Notes under the pieces: generated by a model
The model's input: the letters and a program-made list of their open reading frames with translations, nothing else
Databases searched by the model: none
Told to the model about the DNA's origin: nothing
Shown: one piece after another, positions 20,601 through 29,209 of the stretch
Layout of the letters: each line of letters starts with the position of its first letter
Numbering within the stretch: the stretch's first letter is position 1
Assembly (NCBI RefSeq): GCF_003675385.1
Contig: NZ_RCWZ01000005.1
Span: 620,001 to 684,000, forward strand
DNA: 64,000 nucleotides
Reading direction: 5' to 3'
Origin: Mucilaginibacter kameinonensis
Lineage (GTDB): Bacteria > Bacteroidota > Bacteroidia > Sphingobacteriales > Sphingobacteriaceae
Program-made: the position numbers and the translations under genes

Positions 20601-20839
20601 CGATTCAAAAAGCAGATGAACTGTTCCAGGTAACAGCGTTACCATATAGCGACGAGGAAATGACCGATGTTGAATACAAAATAGACCTTCCTAAAAGTAA
20701 GGGGACTGTATTGTGCATCAGCCACAAAACTTTAGGTGTTGGTTCATACGGCTGCGGCCCAAAGCCGCTGGAGCAATACAGAGTGTACGCAAAACCAACA
20801 TCGTTCACTTACCAGATCCTGTTATTGGGTAAAAAGTAA
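17636..20839 (+). CDS. Secreted LacZ-type GH2 beta-galactosidase
   Basis: A 1067-residue enzyme with signal peptide (KTLILSIVTILSGYQSSFGF). Domain order is as in E. coli LacZ: jelly roll (RSLNGLWKFNWVDWPQKRPV; PSNWQVEGYGTPYYSNFTY), immunoglobulin-like domain, TIM barrel, a second immunoglobulin-like domain, and a C-terminal beta-sandwich (Bgal_small_N; FEYFGRGPMENYADRKSG). The acid/base is E505 in SLGNECGSGG, and the nucleophile is E572 in LCEYAHAMFNSMG. NRHENWPDDG is the conserved loop before the barrel. The length equals that of a full LacZ. It should release terminal beta-galactose in the periplasm from oligosaccharides brought in by SusCD. It has its own promoter region with motif copies upstream; a palindrome follows the stop. 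Confidence 0.93.
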   Translation: MSKTFFSKKTLILSIVTILSGYQSSFGFQAPTGSRLSATDTASVPKEIEDPENIGIHKEASHATLMPYASLKEALAGNRHASSYSRSLNGLWKFNWVDWPQKRPVNFYKPDYDVSGWKDIKVPSNWQVEGYGTPYYSNFTYIFQKDFPRVMSTPPEKYTAYKERNPVGSYRRDFTVPAEWNGRRIFITFDGVDAGFFIWVNGKKVGYSVNSRNAAEFDLTKYIKPGKNTLAVEVYRFTTGSYLEDQDMWRLSGIFRNVTLWSSPQEHIRDYFVKTNLDSQYKNADVVVSTKVKNYGTASVKARVLDVALYNGSVPVPGATAKKAIPALKPGEEVVVETSFHVNNPQKWTAETPKLYITVVKINDGANAIETLSSRTGFRNIEIKGRLFLVNGVPIKLKGVNRHENWPDDGHAVTEEQMIRDIVLIKQANCNHVRTCHYSDDPRWYELCDQYGIYLVAEANLENHGAWDEFNEEPRIKAALIDRNVANVENFKNHPSVIIWSLGNECGSGGSNFRAILKAIKDIDTSRPTHYQGFGIGKNNPADMDSEMYTDVENLEKHANDQTLTKPFYLCEYAHAMFNSMGSVDIYNDLFDKYPQLLGGAIWEWQDQGIYNNRDPKHPITAFGGGFGEYPNDQYFIHKGVVFSDRSLKPHYPELKHAYQWISIHPKDLKNGIVTIKNRYQFITLNSFAAKWTVSENGSIISSGNLPLKEIKPGQELDVKIPYTVTPKPGAEYFLRVSFDQAADNMWAKKGYEVAAQQLELPIAISAAKEPAPTTKLSLSNEDNKIKVKGTGFALEFDVAKGTFTKMEKNGENVLQDNGGPMLHLWRAPHRKDDMWAYDDYWVKYGIKELAWKTDDVKATQLTNGNVEIKANLTGTGKHDFAVHHQAVYTIDGSGNIKVDNNVSFNGSDKIVLGRLGVRLFLKQDLNQFEYFGRGPMENYADRKSGFDVGHYSSSIAKQMTPYEKPMDCGNHEDVRWAKVFTAKGSGIAIQKADELFQVTALPYSDEEMTDVEYKIDLPKSKGTVLCISHKTLGVGSYGCGPKPLEQYRVYAKPTSFTYQILLLGKK

Positions 20840-20875
20840 AGAGGGTTACTATACTAAAGTGAGAAGCATAATTAT

Positions 20876-20913
20876 AAAATCGTCATTGCTTCGTTCCTGG
20901 CAATGACGATTTT
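20876..20913. repeat. REP-like palindrome, compact form
   Basis: Perfect 14-bp arms (20876-20889 and 20900-20913; core CGTCATTGC/GCAATGACG) around the loop TTCGTTCCTG. The loop and arms are pieces of the larger element at 56690-56785, as if most of that element's left arm and middle had been deleted. It lies 36 bp after the GH2 stop and could also act as a transcript 3' end, since TTTTATT follows. Confidence 0.75.
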
Positions 20914-21085
20914 ATTAACAAGCAGACAAATCATCCTTCCGGAAACGATTGCATAGTTTTAATTGGGCATATTCTTTTTTTGCAGTTTCAGGTTGAGTAA
21001 TCTTGTTGACGGGGTTAAACGCCACTGTATTACAACCAATTAACATTTTACCATCAGCCTTCGCAACGGGCATAAACAACCAGTA

Positions 21086-23842
21086 ATGAAAAAAGCACTT
21101 CTGCAATTATTGTTCATCGCTACCTGCTTCAACGCCTCAGGACAACAAACCATTATTAAATACCTTTCTGGTACAGATAAAGATCACACCGTTCAATGGG
21201 ATTTCTTTTGTACCGATGGGCGTAAGAGCGGCCAGTGGACAAAGATCCCGGTTCCATCCAACTGGGAATTACAAGGCTTCGGCACTTACAATTACGGACA
21301 TGATAAAGTTAAGGCCAACGAGCAGGGTTTATACAAGCATGAGTTTACCGCTGGTAACTGGCAAAATAAAAGGGTGCTTATTGTTTTTGAAGGTTCTATG
21401 ACCGATACCAAAGTAATGGTGAATGGTAAGCAGGCCGGCCCCGTACACCAGGGCAGCTTTTACAGGTTTAAGTATGATATAACCGATTTGGTAAAGCTCA
21501 ATATGCAAAACCTGCTTGAGATTACCGTTGATAAAACATCTGCAAATGCATCTGTAAATGATGCCGAACGCCGCAATAGTGACTTTTGGGTATTTGGTGG
21601 CTTATATCGCCCGGTTTATCTTGAAGTTGTACCCGAAACTTATATTGACAGGATTGCAATTAACGCCAGGGCCGATGGCTCATTTCAGGCCGATATATAT
21701 TCGCAAAACCTAAAAGGCGGTGAAACCATAGAGGCACAGATACAAAAACTAAACGGCGAAAAGGTCGGTCAACCTTTTTCATTAAAAGCAACTCCTGCAG
21801 CTGATCACATCGAACTAAAAACAACCATCAATAAACCTTCATTGTGGAGTGCCGAATTTCCTAATCTGTACCTGGTGGCTATCGCTATAAAAAACAACCA
21901 AGGCATTATTCATGAGGTTAAGCAAAAGTTTGGTTTCCGCACCGTTGAATTGCGCGTTAACGACGGCTTATATGTAAACGGGGCAAAGATTATAATGAAA
22001 GGCAGTGATCGTCATAGTTTTTGGCCCGAAACCGGTCGTACCCTAAGTCACGACATTCATTTAATGGATGTTAAGCTGATGAAACAGATGAATATGAACG
22101 CGGTTCGCATGTCGCACTACCCCCCTGACGTCGATTTTTTGGATATATGCGATTCGTTAGGTATTTACGTATTGGATGAGCTTACCGGCTGGCAAGCCAA
22201 TTATGATACACCAACCGGTCGTAAGCTGGTAAAGGAATTGGTTGTGCGCGACGTAAACCACCCCTCCATCCTATTTTGGGACAACGGTAACGAAGGAGGC
22301 TTTAACCGTGATCTGGATAATGATTACGCGCTTTATGACCCGCAAAAGCGTACTGTTATTCACCCCTGGGAAAAATTTAATGGTACGGATACCAAACATT
22401 ACCCCGATTATAACTACATGGTTAACGCTGCAGCTAACGGAAAGGAAGTATTTTTCCCAACCGAGTTCATGCATGGTTTATATGACGGCGGTGCTGGCGC
22501 TGCCCTTGATGATTTTTGGGCGCAAATGGTAAAGCACCCGCATGGCGCAGGTGGCTTTATTTGGGCGTTTTTAGATGAAGCAGTAATCCGCACCGATAAA
22601 AATGGGGCCTATGATTCAGACGGCAACCATGCACCTGACGGCATTGTTGGCCCTCATCGCGAAAAAGAAGGCAGCTTTTATGCTATCAAAGAAATCTGGT
22701 CGCCGGTTTATGTTGATCCCCAGCCAATTGACAAAACATTCAATGGAAAAATACCCGTAGAAAACAGGTACAGCTTTACTAATCTTAACCAATGTGCATT
22801 TAAATGGCAACTGGTCAAGTTTCCGTCGGCGAGTGCTAAAACCACCTCTCCCATTGTAAGCGCTTCCGGCTCATTGGCGAAATTTGATCTAACACCGGGC
22901 GAAAAAGGTGTGCTTAATTTGAACCTGCCAACATCATGGGCAAAAAACGACGCGTTGTACCTTACCGCTTACGGACCTGATAAAAAGGAGATTTTTACCT
23001 GGAGCTGGGCGTTGAAAACACCGGTAGCAATCAATAAAATCGTATCGTCACTCAACAGGTCGGTACTAAAAGCGGATGATACCGGTAAACAATTGCGGGT
23101 TATGTGTGACGGTATTGTTTATTATTTTGATAAAAACACGGGGTACATCCAAATGGTGGTTAAGCCAACCGGTACGGTGTCCTTATCCGGCGGACCAGTT
23201 TTAGCCGGCGTCAATACCTCGCTAAAGCAATTCAGCCATAAAGCGCTAAATGGAGGCTACATAGTTGAAGCTGATTATGATGGCGATGCAACGCTTCATG
23301 TAAAATGGACTTTTACCTCCGGCCAACCTGCAAAACTGGAGTATCAATACAGCCAAAAAGGTGACGTTGATTTTATGGGTATTACTTTCAATTACCCCGA
23401 GGATAAAATAACCGGAATGAAATGGCTTGGCCGCGGTCCGTACCGGGTTTGGAAAAACAGGCTCAAGGGGCAGCAATTTGGCGTTTGGCACAAAGCTTAC
23501 AATAATACCGTCACCGGTCAAACCTGGGAATATCCCGAATTTAAAGGTTATCACGCTGAACTTAACTGGGCGGTGATTGAAAATAAAGAGTCGCCTTTTA
23601 CAGTTTATACAGCTAACAAAAACGTGTACCTACAAATGCTGCGCCCGGCGCGGGAGCAAGCCGCATTGGACAACAACAACGTTGAACCCGCATTTCCAAC
23701 AGGTAGCATTGGCTTTTTAAATGCTATAAGCCCTATTGGTACCAAATTCCAGGCTGCTAAAGTAATGGGGCCACAAAGCCAAACCAATCATGCCGATGGT
23801 GAACCAATAGACGGTACACTTTGGTTCGATTTTTCGCATTGA
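21086..23842 (+). CDS. Secreted GH2 beta-galactosidase-like enzyme
   Basis: A 918-residue protein with a short signal peptide (MKKALLQLLFIATCFNASGQ). The jelly roll contains IPVPSNWELQGFGTYNYGH and GLYKHEFTAGNWQNKRVLIV. The barrel has the acid/base E403 in FWDNGNEGGFNRD and the likely nucleophile E460 in FFPTEFMHGLYDGG. A C-terminal sandwich contains MKWLGRGPYRVWKNRLKG, a counterpart of the LacZ small-chain motif. It is related to, but clearly distinct from, the preceding LacZ-type enzyme, so the two probably attack different linkages or chain positions. The exact substrate is not readable. Thirty bases separate it from the PQQ dehydrogenase, suggesting one transcript. 246 bp separate it from the previous gene. 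Confidence 0.87.
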   Translation: MKKALLQLLFIATCFNASGQQTIIKYLSGTDKDHTVQWDFFCTDGRKSGQWTKIPVPSNWELQGFGTYNYGHDKVKANEQGLYKHEFTAGNWQNKRVLIVFEGSMTDTKVMVNGKQAGPVHQGSFYRFKYDITDLVKLNMQNLLEITVDKTSANASVNDAERRNSDFWVFGGLYRPVYLEVVPETYIDRIAINARADGSFQADIYSQNLKGGETIEAQIQKLNGEKVGQPFSLKATPAADHIELKTTINKPSLWSAEFPNLYLVAIAIKNNQGIIHEVKQKFGFRTVELRVNDGLYVNGAKIIMKGSDRHSFWPETGRTLSHDIHLMDVKLMKQMNMNAVRMSHYPPDVDFLDICDSLGIYVLDELTGWQANYDTPTGRKLVKELVVRDVNHPSILFWDNGNEGGFNRDLDNDYALYDPQKRTVIHPWEKFNGTDTKHYPDYNYMVNAAANGKEVFFPTEFMHGLYDGGAGAALDDFWAQMVKHPHGAGGFIWAFLDEAVIRTDKNGAYDSDGNHAPDGIVGPHREKEGSFYAIKEIWSPVYVDPQPIDKTFNGKIPVENRYSFTNLNQCAFKWQLVKFPSASAKTTSPIVSASGSLAKFDLTPGEKGVLNLNLPTSWAKNDALYLTAYGPDKKEIFTWSWALKTPVAINKIVSSLNRSVLKADDTGKQLRVMCDGIVYYFDKNTGYIQMVVKPTGTVSLSGGPVLAGVNTSLKQFSHKALNGGYIVEADYDGDATLHVKWTFTSGQPAKLEYQYSQKGDVDFMGITFNYPEDKITGMKWLGRGPYRVWKNRLKGQQFGVWHKAYNNTVTGQTWEYPEFKGYHAELNWAVIENKESPFTVYTANKNVYLQMLRPAREQAALDNNNVEPAFPTGSIGFLNAISPIGTKFQAAKVMGPQSQTNHADGEPIDGTLWFDFSH

Positions 23843-23872
23843 TCAAAAAAATAAAACAACCAACAAACCTAT

Positions 23873-25111
23873 ATGAAACAATTATTTACAAACAATAAAA
23901 AATGTATTGCTTTTTGCTCAATAACGGGCATGAGCGCTATTATGCTCATTTGCTCATCCTATGTTTTCCCGGAATCTAAACCAAACATAGTTGACCCCCC
24001 ACTTATTACTGTAAAAGTTCAACCGATCAGTTCCAATTTACAATCGCCAACGGCCCTGGCTTTCCCGGGTAATGGCGACATTTGGGTAACTGAACAACCC
24101 GGCAAAATCAGGGTAGTAAAAAACGGCAAATTACTTGATGAGCCACTGCTTGACTTACGGAGCAAAATGCTGAAAGTGAACAAGGGCTATGAAGAACGCG
24201 GTTTATTAGGTATCTGCCTACACCCGCAATTTAAATCGAATAAAAAATTCTATGTTTTTTATAGTGCTAATACCACCGGCAAGTTTAACCACAAGGATGT
24301 GATAGCCGAGTATAAACTATCATCTAATTCAAGCGGGATTGATCCAAATAGCGGCCGGGTGATTTTAGAACAAGACAAACCGGATGGCAATCATGATGGC
24401 GGCTGTATCCAGTTTGGCCGCGATGGTTATTTATACATCTCATTTGGTGATGGTGGCGGCCAGGGCGATAAACATGGCGAAATTGGGAATGGGCAAAATT
24501 TGAGCAACTTACTTGGTAAAATCTTGCGGATTGACGTTAACTCAACCACGCCTTATAATATCCCCAAAAGCAACCCCTTTGTAGGTAAAAAAGATGTAGC
24601 GCCGGAAATTTGGGCTTATGGTTTCCGTAACCCCTACCGCTTTTCTTTCGATAAGGCCTCGGGGCAATTATTTGCCGGAGATGTAGGGCAGGATCTTTGG
24701 GAAGAAGTTGACATTGTAATTAAAGGCGCCAACTATGGCTGGCGCCTAACCGAAGGGACACATTGTTACAACCCAGCCACCGGCTGTGATATTAAAGAAA
24801 TTACTATGCCCATTGCCGAGTATAGCCATACTGAAGGTGTTTCGGTTATAGGTGGTTATATTTATAACGGTAAGCAGGTACCCATTTTGAAAAGTAAATA
24901 TGTGTTTGCCGATTGGGTAGGCAAAGTATTTTATCTGCAAAAAGCAGCCTCAAAATGGCAGCGCGGTAAAATCACCTTCCAAAATATCCCTCAAAACTTA
25001 AAGATCATCGGATTTGGTGAAGATCCATCTGGTGAAGTATATGTACTAACCAACTCCGATACGGGGCCCGAAAATGCTAATGGTAGTATTTATAAAATTG
25101 TAAAAAACTGA
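23873..25111 (+). CDS. Secreted PQQ-dependent sugar dehydrogenase (soluble GDH-like beta-propeller)
   Basis: At 412 residues it has the family length, with an N-terminal hydrophobic export segment (about 10-32). The six-bladed propeller motifs are SPTALAFPGNGDIWVTEQPG, RGLLGICLHPQFKSNKKFYV, DGGCIQFGRDGYLYISFGDG, LLGKILRIDVN and EIWAYGFRNPYRFSFD. H174, just before DGGCIQ, occupies the place of the catalytic histidine of soluble glucose dehydrogenase. Such enzymes oxidise aldoses to lactones and pass electrons from PQQ to a respiratory acceptor. Its place directly after a GH2 gene suggests it oxidises a released sugar, perhaps galactose, in the periplasm. Substrate and cofactor use are inference. 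Confidence 0.85.
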   Translation: MKQLFTNNKKCIAFCSITGMSAIMLICSSYVFPESKPNIVDPPLITVKVQPISSNLQSPTALAFPGNGDIWVTEQPGKIRVVKNGKLLDEPLLDLRSKMLKVNKGYEERGLLGICLHPQFKSNKKFYVFYSANTTGKFNHKDVIAEYKLSSNSSGIDPNSGRVILEQDKPDGNHDGGCIQFGRDGYLYISFGDGGGQGDKHGEIGNGQNLSNLLGKILRIDVNSTTPYNIPKSNPFVGKKDVAPEIWAYGFRNPYRFSFDKASGQLFAGDVGQDLWEEVDIVIKGANYGWRLTEGTHCYNPATGCDIKEITMPIAEYSHTEGVSVIGGYIYNGKQVPILKSKYVFADWVGKVFYLQKAASKWQRGKITFQNIPQNLKIIGFGEDPSGEVYVLTNSDTGPENANGSIYKIVKN

Positions 25112-25136
25112 TTCGTCAGATAAAACTAATCCATTA

Positions 25137-25187
25137 ATCTTAACCTATAAAGGCCGCCTGAAAAAGGCGGCCTTTATAGGTTAAGAT
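25137..25187. terminator. Bidirectional terminator between convergent genes
   Basis: A perfect 22-bp inverted repeat (arms 25137-25158 and 25166-25187, GC core GGCCGCC/GGCGGCC) has a 7-base loop, TGAAAAA. It sits 26 bp after the dehydrogenase stop and 83 bp before the stop of the minus-strand GH13 gene. Symmetry and position fit termination from both sides, though the U-tracts are weak. Confidence 0.85.
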
Positions 25188-25269
25188 CTCACTAAACTAC
25201 ACATGTGCATTGACGAGGTTCAATATAAAAGATATAGCATCCTTGATAAAAAGTCGTCAAATGCGTGGA

Positions 25270-26667
25270 TCATCGTTTTTTCAGCACTAAATAACTATAA
25301 GGCTGAAGTGTAATCTGTGAAGATAATGTAGTCGTTCCCCCTGACATACCATCAATCCATGTAGTATTTTGCAATGGTGCAGGAATATTGAAAGGCACTG
25401 AATTATTTCTCGTATTAACTAATACCAATACATCGTCTGTACCCGAAACTTTTTCAAATGCAGCAACATTTGTATCATTATATTGCGTTAGGGAACCTGT
25501 TTTTACCGCCTCATGTGCCGCCCTGAAAGCCAGTATTTTTTTATAGGCGGCCACCATATCGGGATTAGCGGTGTAATCAACCGGTACGGTGTTGAAAAAG
25601 TTGATTGCGTTTGGATACCCCACCTCCTGGCTGCTGTAAATTAAAGGGACTCCGCCCATATATGATGCAAGGACAAATGCTGCCAGTGCCCCCTGCTTAC
25701 CGCCATATTCAGTGATGGTACTTCCGTCTGACGACGCATTATCATGATTGGTTATATAGCGCAACTTGATCCCGGGTGATGGCAATGATGCTAACTCGGC
25801 GGCGTTGGTTGTAAACAAATTACCTGCCTGCCCACCGGCGAATACACTTTTTATGGTACTATAAAAATTAAATGCGTAACCCAACTGGAAACCGTCTGTT
25901 ATCTCGGAACCATTGGTGCCCTCTGCCAGATAAATCAGCTTATGTGTTGTAATTTTCTTCAATTCACCAATAGCCTGTGTCCAAAAATCGGAAGGTGCAT
26001 TATCGGCAAAATCACAACGAAACCCATCCACATTGGCCGTATATACCCAATATTTCATGGCTTTGATCATAGCATCACGCATATCCGCACTATTAAAATT
26101 AAGAGCCGCCACATCAGAATATGTTGAAAGTTGTTTGATGTTGCCGTTAGCATCCTGCTGGTACCATGACGGGTGCTGTGTTATCCAGGCGTTATCCCAT
26201 GATGTATCGTTTGCTTCCCAATCTAAAATCACCGCCATCCCGAGCGTGTGTGCACGCGCAACCAGCGAACGCAGGTCATCTAACGATCCGAACTCCGGGT
26301 TTACACCTTCATAATCTTTTACAGCATAAGGAGAGCCGCTTGCTTTAACTACGCCGATAGGATAAGTAGGCATTAGCCAGATTACGTTTACGCCTAAGGC
26401 TTTTATGGAATCAAGTCTCGCTTTAACACCGTCAAAGTTTGCAGGTGCATAAGTTTTGATATTCACCTCGTACATTACAATATCCTTGGTTGCAGGCACA
26501 CTGCCGAAAGGTGTACCATATTGCACAGGATCAGTATTAGTATCTGTTACCGGCGGTGGCACTACCGGGGTATCTGTTTTAGATTTGCCACATCCGGCAA
26601 TGGTAGCGCCGGACAATACCGCGATGAGTAGCACACGGTACAATTTAAATTTGCTTCTGAACCTCAT
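25270..26667 (-). CDS. GH13 alpha-amylase-type lipoprotein
   Basis: A 465-residue surface or periplasmic lipoprotein; the lipobox is IAGC with C26, followed by a Pro/Thr-rich linker (TPVVPPPVTDTNTDP). The GH13 barrel shows D219 (nucleophile, VDGFRCDFAD), E249 (acid/base, IYLAEGTNGS) and D309 (TNHDNASSDG). Conserved region I reads DWEANDTSWD (149-158): the usual histidine of the NH pair is replaced by D154 and a glutamate is added. That may alter binding at subsite -1. It ends with the small C-terminal beta domain (QPYSYLVLKKR). It lies 20 bp downstream of the GH31 gene in the starch-type locus, so an endo-acting role on alpha-glucan is likely. A bidirectional terminator follows. Confidence 0.88.
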   Translation of the reverse strand: MRFRSKFKLYRVLLIAVLSGATIAGCGKSKTDTPVVPPPVTDTNTDPVQYGTPFGSVPATKDIVMYEVNIKTYAPANFDGVKARLDSIKALGVNVIWLMPTYPIGVVKASGSPYAVKDYEGVNPEFGSLDDLRSLVARAHTLGMAVILDWEANDTSWDNAWITQHPSWYQQDANGNIKQLSTYSDVAALNFNSADMRDAMIKAMKYWVYTANVDGFRCDFADNAPSDFWTQAIGELKKITTHKLIYLAEGTNGSEITDGFQLGYAFNFYSTIKSVFAGGQAGNLFTTNAAELASLPSPGIKLRYITNHDNASSDGSTITEYGGKQGALAAFVLASYMGGVPLIYSSQEVGYPNAINFFNTVPVDYTANPDMVAAYKKILAFRAAHEAVKTGSLTQYNDTNVAAFEKVSGTDDVLVLVNTRNNSVPFNIPAPLQNTTWIDGMSGGTTTLSSQITLQPYSYLVLKKR

Positions 26668-26687
26668 TCTGCTTTCTCCTCTTCTGA

Positions 26688-29120
26688 TTAATAATTTAAT
26701 TGTATGCTGCCGCTATCATTTTTGATAACGACTGACTTTACCTGACATCCAGGTGTTTCTCTCCCGCCGATGTAATTGAACTGCCCGTCGAGCAGTTTGA
26801 TGCGGCTGCTTCCCGACCGGATATCCGTAACCTGGTCAAATCCATGCAGGATCAGCATAATATGATTAAAATGGGATGCCCGTTTTCCCTCGGCAACAAC
26901 AAATGTGATAGACCTTTTTTTAGGATTGAAGGTTATGGTTCGTTTGTAAAACCCGCCATGCTGATAGTCAAAGCTCTTTCCATCATCTTCATAATAAGTA
27001 AAACTATTGGAGGTATCGCCGTTATAAACATGTACTGTAAGCGTATCCGTTGGCTGCTCAGCTGTAGACTGAACAAGAGATTGCATTGGAATAATACTTC
27101 CCCCTTTAACAAAAACAGGCAATTTGTCGTTGCTTAACGGTATTATTTTTTCCTGCTTGCCGGCTTCCTTCACCCCTGAATACAGATCATACCAGGTACC
27201 TTCCGGTAAATAAACTTTACCGTAATCTTTATTACCTTCAAAAGGCGCAACCATAAAGGCATCGCCGAATTGATACTGGTTTTGAAAATCCACGGACATG
27301 ATTTTCGGATCAAAGGTGTAGTCAATCGCTAAAGAACGCATTACAGGTAAACCATTTTGAGTTGCTTCATAGAAAGTAGAATATAAATAAGGTATCAGTT
27401 TGTAACGCAGTCCAATGTAATTCTGCGCAACCTGTAATACATCCTTTCCAAACGTCCAGGGTTCGGATGGCCGGCTATCGCTTGCACTGTGATTCCTGAA
27501 GTAAGGAATGAAAGCTCCAAGTGTTATCCATTTAGTGTACAGCGCAGTTGATGGTGTACCCGTAAATCCGCCTACGTCCATGCCGCTGAAGGGCACGCCG
27601 CTTAAACCAAGACTCGTCATCAAACGCACACCCTGCAGCATATGGCTGTCTTCGGCACGATTATCGCCTGTCCATATAGCAGAGTAGCGCTGCAGACCCG
27701 CATAGCCGGACCGAGACAAAATAAACGGCCTTTCCTTCAAATGTTCAAGTGCGCCCTCATAACTTGAACGGACCATTTCCAGGCCAAAAACATTATGTGC
27801 TTCAAGGTGCGTGGTGGGCTTTCCATCATAATCAAACAAAATATTATCCGGTGCCTTTTGCCCCCAGGTCGAGAACTCGTTCATATCGTTCCATATGCCG
27901 CTTACCCCTGATCTGGCAAAAAAATCAACCTGTGTATGCCACCAATCGCGCCCCCTGATGCTGGTAAAATCAGGGAAATTGCACCATCCAGGCCATACCT
28001 CACCTGTATAAGGTTGTCCGTCGGGATATTTGATATAAACATCCTTGCTAAGGCCATCTTCATAAGCCGGTGCCCCTTTTTCTACCTTAATACCAGGATC
28101 TACAATTACTGTAGTCCGGAACCCCAGCTTTTGAAGCTCGGCATTCATGCCAGCAGGGTTTGGAAAACGCTCGTTATTCCAGGTAAATAACTGATACCGA
28201 TCCATGTAATGAATATCGAGCGTAATACCATCAGCGGGTATGTGGTTTTCACGCAGGGTATGGGCAATCCGCATAACTTCGGCTTCCGGGTAATAGCTAT
28301 ACCTGTTTTGCTGGTACCCCAGCGACCACATGGGTGGCAATGGCATCCGGCCGGTTAAATAAGTGTATGAAGTCATAATATCGGCTGCGCGTTTGTGATA
28401 AATGAAATAGTAGTTCATTTCGCCGCCCCGGGCACCAAACGAAGAAAACCTGTTATTGCTGGCGCCAAAGTTAAAATCGCTCTGGTAGGTATTATCCAGG
28501 AAAACACCGTAATTTAAGTTATGATGAATACCAATATAAAATGGGATTGTACTGTAAATGGGGTCCTGTGATATGCTGTATGCATACGTATCCGAATTCC
28601 AGTTGGTATACCCGTTACCTTTCCTGTCGAGATTACCTGTTTTTTCGCCCAGGCCGATAAAATGCTCACCATCCTGCATTTTTTTATAAGTAGTAACCGT
28701 TTGCCCTATCCACGAAGTAGTTAAACCTTTTTCGTCTTCGCTGATCAGTTGACCATCGGGAGTGTAAAACGCAATGGCATAAGGTTGCTTGGTGACAATT
28801 ACCTTAAGTGAATCGGTTTTTATGGTAACCGTCTGGCTATCCTGGGTAATACTGGTCATTGTTTTTTCCGGAACTCCCACAACAGCATAGGAAAAATCCC
28901 TGCCCAACTCTTGTTTATCTAATCTTACGCGGATAACAGACGGGCTGTATACCGTCACTTTCCCATAAGCATTGTTAGTTTTAAAAACTATATCCTGCTC
29001 CCCTATGGTTACCTTTTCCAGGTCACCAACAGGCAACACCGGCGATTGCGCCATTACAGTTGCCCGGTTAAAAAGAAAAGCAAGCGCAAAAATTATCTTA
29101 GTAAATCTCATTGATTTCAT
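26688..29120 (-). CDS. GH31 alpha-glucosidase-type enzyme
   Basis: I place the start at the ATG at 29120 (or 29111). A longer frame from 29186 would run through a terminator hairpin, and the signal peptide (MRFTKIIFALAFLFNRATVM) begins only here. The product is about 810 residues. It has the GH31 N-terminal beta domain, then LPPMWSLGYQQNRYSYYPEA, the nucleophile D412 in GIWNDMNEFSTW and the acid/base D486 in IWTGDNRAEDSH. It continues with PFSGMDVGGFTG and a C-terminal domain of unknown-function type (DUF5110-like, VYNGDTSNSFTYYEDDGKSF). It probably removes glucose from maltodextrins in the periplasm, as SusB does in the Bacteroides sus system. An alpha-xylosidase is the main alternative within the family. 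Confidence 0.87.
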   Translation of the reverse strand: MKSMRFTKIIFALAFLFNRATVMAQSPVLPVGDLEKVTIGEQDIVFKTNNAYGKVTVYSPSVIRVRLDKQELGRDFSYAVVGVPEKTMTSITQDSQTVTIKTDSLKVIVTKQPYAIAFYTPDGQLISEDEKGLTTSWIGQTVTTYKKMQDGEHFIGLGEKTGNLDRKGNGYTNWNSDTYAYSISQDPIYSTIPFYIGIHHNLNYGVFLDNTYQSDFNFGASNNRFSSFGARGGEMNYYFIYHKRAADIMTSYTYLTGRMPLPPMWSLGYQQNRYSYYPEAEVMRIAHTLRENHIPADGITLDIHYMDRYQLFTWNNERFPNPAGMNAELQKLGFRTTVIVDPGIKVEKGAPAYEDGLSKDVYIKYPDGQPYTGEVWPGWCNFPDFTSIRGRDWWHTQVDFFARSGVSGIWNDMNEFSTWGQKAPDNILFDYDGKPTTHLEAHNVFGLEMVRSSYEGALEHLKERPFILSRSGYAGLQRYSAIWTGDNRAEDSHMLQGVRLMTSLGLSGVPFSGMDVGGFTGTPSTALYTKWITLGAFIPYFRNHSASDSRPSEPWTFGKDVLQVAQNYIGLRYKLIPYLYSTFYEATQNGLPVMRSLAIDYTFDPKIMSVDFQNQYQFGDAFMVAPFEGNKDYGKVYLPEGTWYDLYSGVKEAGKQEKIIPLSNDKLPVFVKGGSIIPMQSLVQSTAEQPTDTLTVHVYNGDTSNSFTYYEDDGKSFDYQHGGFYKRTITFNPKKRSITFVVAEGKRASHFNHIMLILHGFDQVTDIRSGSSRIKLLDGQFNYIGGRETPGCQVKSVVIKNDSGSIQLNY

Positions 29121-29173
29121 AATTTCAATTGCAAGAGCCATTTTAAATAATGGTTGTACAGAATTATTGATAA

Positions 29174-29203
29174 AACGAGGCAGCACTTGCGCGCTGCCTC
29201 GTT
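29174..29203 (-). terminator. Hairpin terminator between susE and GH31 gene
   Basis: Perfect 11-bp stem (29174-29184 with 29193-29203, core GAGGCAGC/GCTGCCTC) and 8-base loop, followed on the minus strand by TTTTATC. It begins 7 bases after the susE stop and ends 54 bases before the chosen GH31 start. It would lower expression of the enzyme genes relative to susCDE. Confidence 0.75.
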
Positions 29204-29209
29204 AATAAA

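Noticed and set aside
29121..29186. Upstream-extended start of the GH31 gene
   Set aside because: The extension runs into a terminator hairpin and precedes the signal peptide; the ATG at 29120 or 29111 gives a normal exported protein.
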